Shown: positions 24,742-33,425, counted from the first letter of the stretch. The stretch: DNA of 64,000 nucleotides from Streptomyces sp. Ag109_O5-1 (GCF_003814875.1 NZ_RKQF01000001.1:10168001-10232000), one strand, 5' to 3'. A program made the numbers and translations. The notes: a model not told the origin generated them from the letters alone.

Positions 24742-24880
24742 CCAGCGTCCTCTTCTGCGGGTGGTTGCTGAGTCAGCGGGGCTGATCGCCGTTCGTGTCA
24801 GCAGCTCGGGCGAGCGTTGACCACACGAGCCTGCAGACCTCACAAGCGCACCCGTATAGATACCGCGCTTCACGGCTGGA

Positions 24881-24891
24881 ACATCCCATGA
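24881..24891. promoter_or_regulatory. candidate operator ACATCCCATGA
   Basis: One mismatch from the ACATCCCATGT consensus, 140 bases upstream of the GDSL esterase start. A second near-match, GCATCCCATGT, lies at 25,027-25,037. Together they suggest this esterase belongs to the same regulon as the fucosidases. Confidence 0.4.
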
Positions 24892-25026
24892 ATACAGTCA
24901 AATCAAGGATCGGTGGCACGGGTCGGCCCTTGGGCTGCTTCGTTCCAACGGCACTGCTCCTACCGTCTGTTCGGCACCCTCTCCCTGGTCTGTTCGCTGC
25001 CCTCCCTCTCTGGTATCGGATCGTTT

Positions 25027-25037
25027 GCATCCCATGT
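25027..25037. promoter_or_regulatory. candidate operator GCATCCCATGT
   Basis: One mismatch from the recurrent motif, 286 bases upstream of the GDSL esterase. It may be an auxiliary site or belong to a promoter lost with the decayed dehydrogenase gene just downstream. Confidence 0.35.
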
Positions 25038-25174
25038 CTGTGGCTGGTGTTCGACTCGGATACCTGAGTTGATACCGCCGTTGTCGCGAGTGGGCCCAGC
25101 GAGGCAATGCAGGGGACGGGAAGGCGCGCACACCTGGTCATCGTCAGGTCGAGCACTGGACGGAGCTCGGCCTG

Positions 25175-25290
25175 GCGTTCTGGCGAAGACGACGTCCGCG
25201 CACGAGTCCCCGGTCCACCGCCGCACCAGTGCGGGCACGTCGTCGTCGGCCGGGTCCCGGGCGGCGAGCCGAGCCCCGACTCCTTCAGGG
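25175..25290 (-). pseudogene. fragment of an MDR dehydrogenase
   Basis: The minus strand reads GARLAARDPADDDVPALVRRW then TGDSCADVVFA, which aligns in order with the cofactor-domain segment of the MDR at 18,344-19,387 (LTAWDPATEDVSEAVRQW, TGEAGADVAFE). About 35 residues remain, with no start and no zinc sites. It lies directly downstream of the second lactonase, in the position a dehydrogenase gene would take. It is a vestige of a once longer second operon. Confidence 0.6.
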
Positions 25291-25315
25291 AGCGTCGACG
25301 TGATCCCGAGGTCCG

Positions 25316-26194
25316 TTACGTACGAGTGAGGCGGTAGAAGGTGGTCGCGGTGCCCGCGAGAATCGCCGAGGTCTCGTCCGCGGAACATCCGGCGAGCAGT
25401 TCGTCCACCGTGGCGGCCCAGCGGTTCCAGCCTCCCGCGAGGTTCGCGACCGGCCAGTCGGAGCCGAACATCAGGCGGTCGGGGCCGAAGGCGGAGAGCA
25501 GGACGTCCCAGACGGGGCGGATGTCCTCGACGGTCCACTTCTCGTGGTCCGCCTCGGTGATCAGCCCCGACACCTTGCAGACCACGTGCGGGTGTACGGC
25601 CAGCAGACGCACATGGCGTTCCCAGTTCGCGAGGTCACCGTCGGCGATCGGCGGCTTGCCGGCGTGGTCGAGCACCTGGGGCAGGTCCGGGAACCGCTCG
25701 GCCAGCCGGATCGCCTGGTCGAGCTGGTGGCTGCGGACGAGCACGTCGTAGCAGAGCCCGCGGTCCCGGACCGCCGCCAAGCCGCGTTCGACATCGGGGC
25801 GTTGCAGCCATGCCGGATCCGTCTCGCCCTGCACGAGATGACGCAGGGACCGCAGACATGCGCCGCCCGGTCCGGTGAGCAGCCCGTCGAGCTGGTCGCC
25901 GGTCCCCGGGGACGTCAGGTCCGCCCAGCCGACCACGGCCCCGATCAGCGGCTCCCGCTCCGCGAGGGCGAGCAGGTCCTCCGTCTCGTGTACGTCCGGC
26001 ACGCACTGGACGGCCACCGTGCTGTGCAGACGGCGGCCCGCGACGGTCCGGGTGGCGGTGGTACGCAGGTCGTCGGGGGTGAAGGTGCGGCGGATCGTTG
26101 CCAGGTTGGGGTCGTGGAGCCAGGGTTGCGGCCGCTGGTCGAGGTCCCACAAGTGGTGGTGGGCGTCGATGAGTGGGGCGGTGGTGGGGGTCAC
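25316..26194 (-). CDS. second L-fuconolactonase-like amidohydrolase
   Basis: 292 residues from GTG 26,194, exactly the length of the paralogue at 17,018. All landmarks match: LIDAHHHLWDLDQRPQPW, LRHLVQGE, LDHAGKPPI, VSGLITEADHEKWTVEDI and MFGSDWPVANLAGGWNRWAA. The two are clearly close homologues by eye. It is the last intact gene of the minus-strand operon, 61 bases after the mutarotase, and should hydrolyse a 6-deoxy-sugar lactone. The presence of two copies suggests duplication of the pathway, or a different lactone substrate here. Confidence 0.86.
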   Translation of the reverse strand: MTPTTAPLIDAHHHLWDLDQRPQPWLHDPNLATIRRTFTPDDLRTTATRTVAGRRLHSTVAVQCVPDVHETEDLLALAEREPLIGAVVGWADLTSPGTGDQLDGLLTGPGGACLRSLRHLVQGETDPAWLQRPDVERGLAAVRDRGLCYDVLVRSHQLDQAIRLAERFPDLPQVLDHAGKPPIADGDLANWERHVRLLAVHPHVVCKVSGLITEADHEKWTVEDIRPVWDVLLSAFGPDRLMFGSDWPVANLAGGWNRWAATVDELLAGCSADETSAILAGTATTFYRLTRT

Positions 26195-26255
26195 TGGTGG
26201 TCCAAGTCGGGTCGGTCCACGTCGGGTGGGGCCAAGTGGTCTGGGGCGAGGTGCA

Positions 26256-26603
26256 TCAGACGGTGGTGGTGTCACCAGGCGGGCTGAGATGCCAGATCTC
26301 GGGGAGCTCCGTCCACTGGCGGGAGTCGCCCCGGTCGGGCCAGGGCTCCTGGCAGGGATCGGTGAGCTTCCACCACTGCTGGGTCTCGGGGTCGGCTTCG
26401 AGCGTTGCCATGTCGGCCTCGAAGTCGTCGCCGTGGTATTCGAGGTAGGCGAACAGCACATCGCCGTGGAGGTAGATGCTGAAGTTGCGGATGTTCGCCC
26501 GGTGCAGGGCGGCTTCGACTCCGGGCCAGACGGCCGAGTGGAGTTCGAGGTACTCCTCGCGGTGCTCGGGTCGGAGCCTGATGGTCTGGGCGACGCGCTT
26601 CAT
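26256..26603 (-). CDS. L-rhamnose/L-fucose mutarotase, RhaM family
   Basis: 115 residues. The dimeric alpha-beta RhaM fold is recognised from MKRVAQTIRLRPEHREEYLELH, WPGVEAALHRANIRNFSIYLHGDVLFAYLEY and the C-terminal WW (QQWWKLTDPCQEP). Members convert anomers of L-rhamnose or L-fucose. In this operon, with lactonase and importer, L-fucose is more likely. Its start overlaps the stop of the 670-aa protein (ATGA), so translation is coupled. It is unrelated in fold to the FucU protein of the main operon. Confidence 0.87.
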   Translation of the reverse strand: MKRVAQTIRLRPEHREEYLELHSAVWPGVEAALHRANIRNFSIYLHGDVLFAYLEYHGDDFEADMATLEADPETQQWWKLTDPCQEPWPDRGDSRQWTELPEIWHLSPPGDTTTV

Positions 26604-28612
26604 GCGGTTTCTTCCTCCGTGTCCGGGGCGGGGCGACCGGCCGGGGTGTCGAACGGTGTGCGGTAGCTGGGGGCGTGGGCGCGCAGTTGGAGGCGCAGGG
26701 TGAGCCGGATGCGGGTGGAGGCGGGCAGCCGGACGGTCAGGAAGGTGCTGTCGCAGACCTGCTCCGTCTCGGTGACGACGGGCTCGGTGTGGCCGTAGTC
26801 GTACATGTCGCCGATCCAGCTGTCGTCCTGGCAGGTGGTGTACCGGACGGCGGTGATCGCGTGCTCGGCGAAGGCGCCGGCCTGGACGATCACCGTGCGC
26901 TCGGCCTCGGGGGCGAGGTTGACCAGTTCGACGGTGGTCGCCTCGGGCTCGATGGAGGTGACCAGTGCGGCCACGTCCTGGGGGAGGCCGGCGCGGCGGG
27001 CCTCGGCGTCGTGGTAGCGCAGCCGGGCCTGCTGCAGGCCGCCGTTGTAGAGCACCTGGGGGCCGCCCCAGGTCAGCTGGACGAGGGCCTCGGTGACGAC
27101 GGGGTTGGACTGCTGCCAGACGTGGATGTCGGCCTCGGGGACGTCCAGGTCGCGGTAGCGGTCGATGCGCCGCAGGCGGTGACGGACCTGGGCCTGGGCC
27201 GTGGCGAGGATCCGCTCGGGGTAGCCGGGGTCGTCACCGGCGAGGAAGGCGAACCAGGCCTTCTCGTGCCCCGACTCCTCCTTGGCGCGGAACGGCCGTA
27301 CGGTGCGCCAGTCGATGCCGTCGGCCTCGCGCAACCCCTCCAACCGGGCGCGGTCGGCATCGGAGGCCGTGTGGTGCCACAGGGCCACCGGGACCGGCGC
27401 GGTGGCCGGGTTGTAGTCGAACCAGCCCGAGTCCTTGTACCGGAAGGGGAGGTGGAGCGTGGGTGTGTGGGCGTCGGGGCCGAGTTCGACCGCCCACTTG
27501 GAGGGGAGGCTGGAGTTCGCCTCAGTGTGGGGCATCACCTTGGCGTGGCCGATGAGGGTGTCGAGCGAGGTCGTGACCATGGAGAGGTAGTCGTCGTCCC
27601 CGGTGACCGTGGCCGCTGCGAGCGCCGCCACACAGGCCGCGTGGCCCACGCTGTGCCAGCCGTGCGGCCAGGACCAGCCGTAGTGGCCGCCGTACCAGCG
27701 GCCCTCCAGCAGGCTGCCCACGACGCCGTCCGGGCCGGCGTTGTCCGGGAGGAGACCGCCGTTCGCCTCGGTGCGTTCCCGCCACGCGCCGACGTACTCG
27801 ACGATCCAGTCGCGGTAGCGCTCCTCGCCCGACAGGATCCAGGCGTTGAGGACCAGCCCGGCCGCGGCGAGGCTGACCGCGGTGTCGCCGACACCCATGC
27901 GGTCCCGCATCTGCGCGCCGAGACGCGGGTCCGCGGAGAGCGGGTACGGGCCGCCGTCGGCCTCGGGGATCCAGTCGAGCGGGAAGCCGTACGTCTGCGC
28001 TTCCTTGAGCAGCCAGGGATAGACGTCACCGTCGAACAGGCCCGTGCGGTCGGGGTCGCTGCCGTTGTGGGGGCGGGTGATGATGCGGTGCTCGGGGTCG
28101 TAGTTGCCCTTGGCCGGGTCGACGTACAACTCGGCGAAGCGCAGGGCGCGTTCGGACCAGCGGTCGGGGGCGGCCATGCTGAGGAAGTAGAGCAGCAGCA
28201 GGCTCTCGCCCTGGTGGAACCAGTCGTAGCCGCGCTCGAACTCGTCGTGCAGCATGTCCAGTTCGGTGAGCTGGCGGGTCACGCCCTCCCAGTGCTTCTC
28301 ACTGGCGGGCAGCAGGTCGTCGGCGCCGCCGAGGAGGTACAGCTGGGGCCAGTTGAAGAACACCTCGTAGAAGTCGTCCACGCCGTCGCGGGTGGTCAGC
28401 GGGCCGGAGTAGTTCAGGCGTCCGTCCGGGCCGGTGAAGTCACGGGCGAAGCGCCGCCAGGCGTGGTCGAGGAGGTCGAACAGGGACCGCTGGGCCACGG
28501 CCCAGCCGGGTGGTTCGAGCAGCGGCACCCCCGCCTCGATCTCGGGTGGCGCGGCCGAATGATCGCGGGGGGCGTCCTCGGCCGAGGTGCGGTCGGCGGA
28601 GCTGTAGGGCAT
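26600..28612 (-). CDS. large cytosolic protein of unknown function in sugar operon
   Basis: 670 residues with no signal peptide, so it should act inside the cell. The central region (about 50-480) has repeated helical segments with aromatic and acidic motifs (FNWPQLYLLGG, GYDWFHQGESLLLLYFLS, GVGDTAVSLAAAGLVLNAW, GGHYGWSWPHGWHS, WAVELGPDAHTPTLHLPFRY). This suggests an (alpha/alpha)-toroid glycosidase- or lyase-like fold, followed by a beta-rich C-terminal domain. I cannot place it in a named family. It lies after two CUT1 permeases and is coupled to a sugar mutarotase, so it probably processes an imported oligosaccharide to a free 6-deoxy sugar. That role is inference only. Confidence 0.7.
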   Translation of the reverse strand: MPYSSADRTSAEDAPRDHSAAPPEIEAGVPLLEPPGWAVAQRSLFDLLDHAWRRFARDFTGPDGRLNYSGPLTTRDGVDDFYEVFFNWPQLYLLGGADDLLPASEKHWEGVTRQLTELDMLHDEFERGYDWFHQGESLLLLYFLSMAAPDRWSERALRFAELYVDPAKGNYDPEHRIITRPHNGSDPDRTGLFDGDVYPWLLKEAQTYGFPLDWIPEADGGPYPLSADPRLGAQMRDRMGVGDTAVSLAAAGLVLNAWILSGEERYRDWIVEYVGAWRERTEANGGLLPDNAGPDGVVGSLLEGRWYGGHYGWSWPHGWHSVGHAACVAALAAATVTGDDDYLSMVTTSLDTLIGHAKVMPHTEANSSLPSKWAVELGPDAHTPTLHLPFRYKDSGWFDYNPATAPVPVALWHHTASDADRARLEGLREADGIDWRTVRPFRAKEESGHEKAWFAFLAGDDPGYPERILATAQAQVRHRLRRIDRYRDLDVPEADIHVWQQSNPVVTEALVQLTWGGPQVLYNGGLQQARLRYHDAEARRAGLPQDVAALVTSIEPEATTVELVNLAPEAERTVIVQAGAFAEHAITAVRYTTCQDDSWIGDMYDYGHTEPVVTETEQVCDSTFLTVRLPASTRIRLTLRLQLRAHAPSYRTPFDTPAGRPAPDTEEETA

Positions 28613-28676
28613 GGGGGATCTCCGTTCGGGTGGGCGGCGGGGTGTCGCACGCCGGGGACTGCGGCCGGACGGGCCG

Positions 28677-29582
28677 CTATTCCTTGGTGGCGCCGGCGAG
28701 CATCCCGCTGACCAGGAAGCGCTGGGCGAAGAGGAAGACGACGAGTACGGGCGTGATGGCGACGAGGGTGGCCAGAGCCAGCTGGGGCCGCTCGATCGCG
28801 AGGTTGCCGACGGCCGGGTTGAAGGACGGCACGTTGCTGAGCAGGCTTCCGACTCCCACCTGGATGGGCATCTGGCTGCTCTCGGGGAGCATGACGTAGG
28901 GCAGGAAGTAGTTGGTCCAGTTGGCGACGAAGCTGAAGAAGCCCACGAGCGCGATGACCGGTGTCGCCAGCGGCAGCGCGATGTGCCAGAAGACGCGGAG
29001 CTCCGAGCAGCCGTCCATCCGTGCGGCCGCCAGCAGGTCCTTGGGGACGGCGGTGGTGAAGTAGATGTACGTCAGGTACACGCCGAAGGGGTAGAACGAG
29101 TACGGCAGGATGATCGACCACATGGTGCCGATCAGGTGCACCGCGTTGATCTCCAGGAACAGCGGGACCACGAGTGTGGCGTTCGGCATGAGCATCACGA
29201 CCAGGGTCGCGATCAGCAGGGTGTGCCGGCCGCGGAACTCGGTCATGGCCAGGGCGTATCCCGCGGGAATGGCGACGGCGAGTGTGATGACCAGTGAGAT
29301 CACCGCGTAGAGGGCGGAGTTGCCGAGCCACTGCATGACGGCGTTGTCCTGGAACGCCGTGAGGGCGTGCCAGTTGGCCTTCAGCGCGTGGAAGGAGCCG
29401 AAGGAGAGCGGGTTGTCGTGGACCAGCTGCTGGTCGGTCTTGGTCGCCGCGAGGACGAGCCACACCACCGGCAGCACGAAGAAGGCGAGGAACGCGGCCA
29501 GTACTGATCCGGTCAGCAGCCGGGAGGCCACGTGCTGTGCGGACCTCCGGCGGTGCGGTGGCTGGTGGTGAGATCGGCTCAT
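28677..29582 (-). CDS. ABC sugar permease, MalG/UgpE type (CUT1)
   Basis: 301 residues from ATG 29,582, preceded by an Arg/His-rich cytosolic N-terminus. Six membrane segments are apparent, starting at LLTGSVLAAFLAFFVLPVVWLVL. The EAA coupling loop is AARMDGCSELRVFWHIALPLATPVIA. It pairs with the upstream permease and solute-binding protein to import an oligosaccharide. No ATPase is encoded in the operon; CUT1 systems in Streptomyces commonly use a shared MsiK-type ATPase encoded elsewhere. Confidence 0.9.
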   Translation of the reverse strand: MSRSHHQPPHRRRSAQHVASRLLTGSVLAAFLAFFVLPVVWLVLAATKTDQQLVHDNPLSFGSFHALKANWHALTAFQDNAVMQWLGNSALYAVISLVITLAVAIPAGYALAMTEFRGRHTLLIATLVVMLMPNATLVVPLFLEINAVHLIGTMWSIILPYSFYPFGVYLTYIYFTTAVPKDLLAAARMDGCSELRVFWHIALPLATPVIALVGFFSFVANWTNYFLPYVMLPESSQMPIQVGVGSLLSNVPSFNPAVGNLAIERPQLALATLVAITPVLVVFLFAQRFLVSGMLAGATKE

Positions 29583-29637
29583 GAGGGGTGCTTCCCGTTC
29601 CCAGCTCGCCGTTGCGGCGACTCGACTGCCAGGGGCC

Positions 29638-30552
29638 TTAGTCGGCATCGAAGAACCCCGACCGTGCGACGAAGAGGGCGGCGGCCGACACACTGACGAC
29701 CAGGAGCTCCACCGAGACCGCGGCGGCGCCGTTGATGTTGTTCATCTGGAAGGCGAAGTCGAACGTCAGCTGGTTCAGCGAGTAGTCGCGTCCGGCCACG
29801 CCCACACTGGCGAGGGAGAGCAACTGCGGCTCCACGAAGAGCTGGGCGCCGCCCGCGAACGCCAGGATCACCATGTACACGATCCACTTGCGGAGCATCG
29901 GGATCTGCACATGCCAGGCGGTCTTCCAGGCGCCCGCGCCGTCGATGCGCGCGGCTTCCATCACATCCGTGGGGATGTTGTTGAGCGCGCCGTACATGAC
30001 GACGATCCAGCCGCCCGCGCCGGTCCAGAACGCGATGATCGTGAACAGTACGGGCAGGTTGCCGGGCGCGATCACCTCGCCGAAGGTGTGGAACCCCATC
30101 GCGCCCAGCAGCGAACTGACCGGGCTCACCGTCGGGTCGAGCATGAACAGCCACACCAGCACACTCGCGGCGCCGGCGAGCGCTCCCGGGATGTAGTAGA
30201 GGAAGCGCAGCGCCTTGCTGGCGCCGCCCGAGGCCAGGCGGTGCAGCAGCAGCGCCAGGGCCACCACGAACACGACCAGCGAAACGAGCCAGAAGGCGAG
30301 GTAGGTGGCGACATGGCCCACGGCGTCCAGGAAGCGGAAGTCCTGCGCCGTGGTGATGAAGTTGGCGAAGCCGGTGATCTTGCCCCCGGCGTCGGTGAAG
30401 GCGAAGTAGATCGCGTACGCGGTCGGGAGGACACCGAACGCGACCAGCAGGACCACGTACGCGGCGACGAAGGCCATACCGGCCCGGCTCTGCCGGGCAG
30501 CGCCACGACGGCGCCGGGTGGCAGAGCCGGCCGGGGAGGGGGTGAGGGTCAC
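29638..30552 (-). CDS. ABC sugar permease, MalF/UgpA type (CUT1)
   Basis: 304 residues from GTG 30,552, which overlaps the solute-binding-protein stop (GTGA). An Arg-rich N-terminus precedes six membrane segments beginning MAFVAAYVVLLVAFGVLPTAYAIYF. The EAA motif is AARIDGAGAWKTAWHVQIPMLRKW. It is the partner of the MalG-type permease 55 bases downstream. Confidence 0.9.
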   Translation of the reverse strand: MTLTPSPAGSATRRRRGAARQSRAGMAFVAAYVVLLVAFGVLPTAYAIYFAFTDAGGKITGFANFITTAQDFRFLDAVGHVATYLAFWLVSLVVFVVALALLLHRLASGGASKALRFLYYIPGALAGAASVLVWLFMLDPTVSPVSSLLGAMGFHTFGEVIAPGNLPVLFTIIAFWTGAGGWIVVMYGALNNIPTDVMEAARIDGAGAWKTAWHVQIPMLRKWIVYMVILAFAGGAQLFVEPQLLSLASVGVAGRDYSLNQLTFDFAFQMNNINGAAAVSVELLVVSVSAAALFVARSGFFDAD

Positions 30553-31913
30553 TGGGAGACCTTGTATCCGTTGGACTTGGCGTACTTGACGATGGAGTCC
30601 TGCCAGGCCGGCAGCATCGAGACGACGCTCTTGCCCTGGGTCAGGCCGGGCTTGACGGTGGCGGCCCAGATCGCCTCCTGGCTGAACTGGCCCGAACCCC
30701 AGCCCGGCCAGACCTGCGAGGAGGCGTTCTTCAGGGCGCTCAGGTCGGTGGCGAAGTAGCCGGAGGCGTCCTGCCCCTTCAGCCAGTTCTCCGCCGCCGG
30801 CGCGTACGCGGGGAAGCCCGGCGCCTTCTCGCCCTGGTAGGCGTTGTCGGTGGTGACCCACTTCAGGAAGTCGGTGGCGGCCTTGATGTGAGTGGAGTGC
30901 TGGGACAGCAACCAGGTACCGCCGCCGACGTTGCCCGTGGACGGCGAGGCGTCACCCTGCCACTGGGGGATGGGCGCCGCGCCGATCTGCTTGGCCGGAA
31001 TCTTGAAGGTGTCCTTGAACACCGCGCCGCCGTACCAGGCTGGGCCGGGCATGAGGAGGACCTTGTCGGCCTCGTTCTTGCCGAAGTCGGTGCTGAAGAC
31101 CCCGCTGATGGACATGGACTTGTTCTTGATCAGCACATCTATCAGCTTGGCCATCTTGGTGCAGGCCTCGCTGGAGGTGTTCACCGACACCGACTTGGGG
31201 CCGGTGATGTGGTTGGCGCCGCACTTGCTCGCCCACAGGTAGATCTCGGGAGTGAAGGAGTCACCGGCGTCACCCACGAGGTAGCCGGGGTGCTCCTTGG
31301 CGACCTTCTCGCCGAGCGCCTGGTACTCCTCCCAGGTCGTCGGCACCGAGTAGCCGAACTTCTTCAGCAGCGGCGCGTTGTACCACAGCACCGCCTGGGA
31401 GAGGTCGTTGCGCAGACAGTAGACGGTGCCGCCCACGGTGCAGACGTCGTTGGCCCCGCTCGCGAACTTCCCCAAGGCCGCCGAGGGGATCAGGCCCTTG
31501 TTGAGCGGAGCGGCGAAGTTCTGGTCGACCGCCCAGGTCACTTCGTTGTTCTGGGAGCTGAAGACGACGTCGGGCCAGCCCTTGCCAGTGCGGTTGAACA
31601 ACTGGACCTTGGTCTGGAGGTAGTTCGAGCCGTTGGCGTCGCCGTCGTAGGTGACGATGTCCAACTTCACATCCGGATGCTGCTGCTGGTACAGCTTCGC
31701 GGCCTCCACGCGGGTCGCGTCCACCCAGACGGTCAACGCACCGTCCTTCTGCGGCGCCTGGGCGAAGCCGTCCTTGTTCGTCGTCCCCGCGGCGCCGCCG
31801 CTGCCACAGGCAGTCAAAGTCAGGGCCGCGGTGGCCGCGCAGCCGGCCAGCAACGCCGCACGCCTCTTGCTGGACTGCCTCTCCCGGCCGGACGAAGGCT
31901 TGGTGACGGTCAT
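30549..31913 (-). CDS. ABC sugar importer, CUT1 solute-binding lipoprotein
   Basis: 454 residues from ATG 31,913, preferred over an in-frame GTG at 31,934 because GGAG lies 7 bases upstream of it. The lipobox is LTLTACGSGG. The mature protein is a type 1 (family 1) solute-binding protein: DGALTVWVDATRVEAAKLYQQQHPDVKLDIVTY, PDVVFSSQNNEVTWAVDQNF, YCLRNDLSQAVLWYNAPLL, VPTTWEEYQALGEKVAKEHPG and GNVGGGTWLLSQHS. It should capture an oligosaccharide, perhaps fucosylated fragments released by the secreted fucosidases. First gene of the minus-strand operon. Confidence 0.9.
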   Translation of the reverse strand: MTVTKPSSGRERQSSKRRAALLAGCAATAALTLTACGSGGAAGTTNKDGFAQAPQKDGALTVWVDATRVEAAKLYQQQHPDVKLDIVTYDGDANGSNYLQTKVQLFNRTGKGWPDVVFSSQNNEVTWAVDQNFAAPLNKGLIPSAALGKFASGANDVCTVGGTVYCLRNDLSQAVLWYNAPLLKKFGYSVPTTWEEYQALGEKVAKEHPGYLVGDAGDSFTPEIYLWASKCGANHITGPKSVSVNTSSEACTKMAKLIDVLIKNKSMSISGVFSTDFGKNEADKVLLMPGPAWYGGAVFKDTFKIPAKQIGAAPIPQWQGDASPSTGNVGGGTWLLSQHSTHIKAATDFLKWVTTDNAYQGEKAPGFPAYAPAAENWLKGQDASGYFATDLSALKNASSQVWPGWGSGQFSQEAIWAATVKPGLTQGKSVVSMLPAWQDSIVKYAKSNGYKVSQ

Positions 31914-32206
31914 GTGCGACTCCACTGGTTTCACAGGGCGCCTCGAGCGGATGGACAGGTGGCGCCAGGATGGGGCGACGCCGGGCCGTACCGGTCGGGC
32001 GTCTGTGACCGCGGACGGCCGTCCCGCTTGCCGTCGCGGAAGAAATTAGGCGCCTTATCGAGGGCTCCGTCAAGGGCTTGTGCGGCCTTCTCTCGCCTCT
32101 TCTCGTCGAATTGCGGGTACTGATGCCATTCAGAAGCTCGAAATATTCCATTAATTACCATCTATCCGGTGCAGTCTCCAGCCTCACGATGTGGATCTAC
32201 CTGGCT

Positions 32207-32223
32207 GATGAGTACGACTCATC
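32207..32223. promoter_or_regulatory. FadR-type operator between GntR regulator and CUT1 operon
   Basis: GATGAGT-ACG-ACTCATC is a perfect 17-base palindrome whose core GT-N3-AC fits the FadR-subfamily consensus. It lies 75 bases before the GntR gene and about 290 bases before the divergent importer operon. The rest of 31,914-32,297 is AT-rich for this genome around 32,080-32,170 and probably holds the importer promoter. Confidence 0.6.
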
Positions 32224-32297
32224 GAGGCTTGAGATACGATGAACTCGGCTCCACAGCGATCAGCCGCTCCAGTTGCGTCAGCCAGGAGGCAGGACAG

Positions 32298-33095
32298 ATG
32301 AACGACACGCCCGCGGCCCAGGCGGCCTTGCCGACGCAGGCACCTCTCGTTGCGGCGGCAGCGGCGAACGGCGCGGACGCGCGGGGTGAGTACCGACCCG
32401 GCTATGAGGTCGTGGCGGAGCGGATCCTCGAGTTCATCGCCGAGGCCCGTCTGGTGGCAGGTGACCGGCTGCCCACGGAGAACGACCTGGCGCAGAGGCT
32501 GAACACCAGCAGGGCGGTGGTGCGGGAGGCCGTGAAGATCCTTTCGGCGCTCGGCCGGGTCCGGGCGCACAAGGGGCGCGGACTGTTCGTCGCGGACGAC
32601 GAGGGCATGCTCGTCACCAGCCGCTGGGGCGGCTTCTTCCGCCCCGTCGACCTCGATCACGTGCTGATGCTCTTCGAGTTCCGCCGCGTCCAGGAGATGG
32701 CCGCGAGCAGTCTGGCCGCCACCCGTGCCACGCCCGCCGAGCTGCGGACGATCGAGGTGGCCATGCAGCAGTGCCGGCACGGGTTCGTCCACAATCAGGT
32801 CGAGGTGTTCAACCAGGCGGACGAGGAGTTCCACATGGGCGTGGCCGCGGCCTCGCACAACACGTTCCTCGTCAGCGCCGTGCGGGACGCGCGACGACTG
32901 CAGCGGCAGTCCAGCGCGATCGGGATCCACGACGCGCTCGGTGAAGGCACCGAGTCCGCGGTCGAGGAGCACGAGGCGATCTACCGGGCCATTCGTGACG
33001 GCAGGCCCGACGAGGCGGCCGAGGCTACGGCGGCACATCTCGACAGGACACTCGAGGACTACCGGCGGGAGATCCAGCGACGCCTGTTCGGATAG
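32298..33095 (+). CDS. GntR-family regulator, FadR subfamily, divergent from CUT1 operon
   Basis: 265 residues from ATG 32,298, with AGGAGG 9 bases upstream of it. After a low-complexity Ala-rich N-terminus comes the winged helix (VVAERILEFIAEARLVAGDRLPTENDLAQRLNTSRAVVREAVKIL) and an FCD effector domain (FRRVQEMAAS, FNQADEEFHMGVAAASHN, VEEHEAIYRAI). By position it should control the divergent sugar importer operon and itself, through the palindrome at 32,207. Confidence 0.88.
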   Translation: MNDTPAAQAALPTQAPLVAAAAANGADARGEYRPGYEVVAERILEFIAEARLVAGDRLPTENDLAQRLNTSRAVVREAVKILSALGRVRAHKGRGLFVADDEGMLVTSRWGGFFRPVDLDHVLMLFEFRRVQEMAASSLAATRATPAELRTIEVAMQQCRHGFVHNQVEVFNQADEEFHMGVAAASHNTFLVSAVRDARRLQRQSSAIGIHDALGEGTESAVEEHEAIYRAIRDGRPDEAAEATAAHLDRTLEDYRREIQRRLFG

Positions 33096-33304
33096 CGTTC
33101 CGGGCCGGTGTCCGTCAAGCGCCGACAAGGCCCGGCGCTGCACCCGCGAACGCCGGACCGCGCTCACTCCCCAGCGCAGTCTGCTGCCCGAGCGGCTGCC
33201 GTCGCGCTGTCCAGAGGCCGGGTCGCGACGGTGGCGGGCGACGGACCATTGCCGACGCCGACTGCGCACGTGACCGTTGCCGTGGTGGTCACCGCTGCTT
33301 ACGG

Positions 33305-33420
33305 CCGGACGCCCGCTGACCGGCAGAGTAGCTGCCGCGCAGATTCAGCGGGCCGCCGCCGCTGACCGTGGCCGCCGTGGCGCACGTGACGCTGGACGGG
33401 GTGCGACGGCCGGAGGGGAA
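33305..33420 (-). pseudogene. fragment of a GH95 alpha-L-fucosidase
   Basis: The minus strand reads SSVTCATAATVSGGGPLNLRG followed by SYSAGQRASG, which aligns with the GH95 at 6188-9076 (NMSFTTRATVTGGSGYLNLRG, TYPSGQGAFG). Only about 35 codons remain, with no flanking match. It sits between the GntR gene and the second GH29 gene and shows that a second GH95 fucosidase has been lost here. Confidence 0.6.
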
Positions 33421-33425
33421 GACGA

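Noticed and set aside
26675..28711. Long plus-strand open frame opposite the 670-aa protein
   Set aside because: The composition is Val/Gly/Asp-rich shadow sequence without domains, and the minus strand fits the operon with start-stop overlaps.
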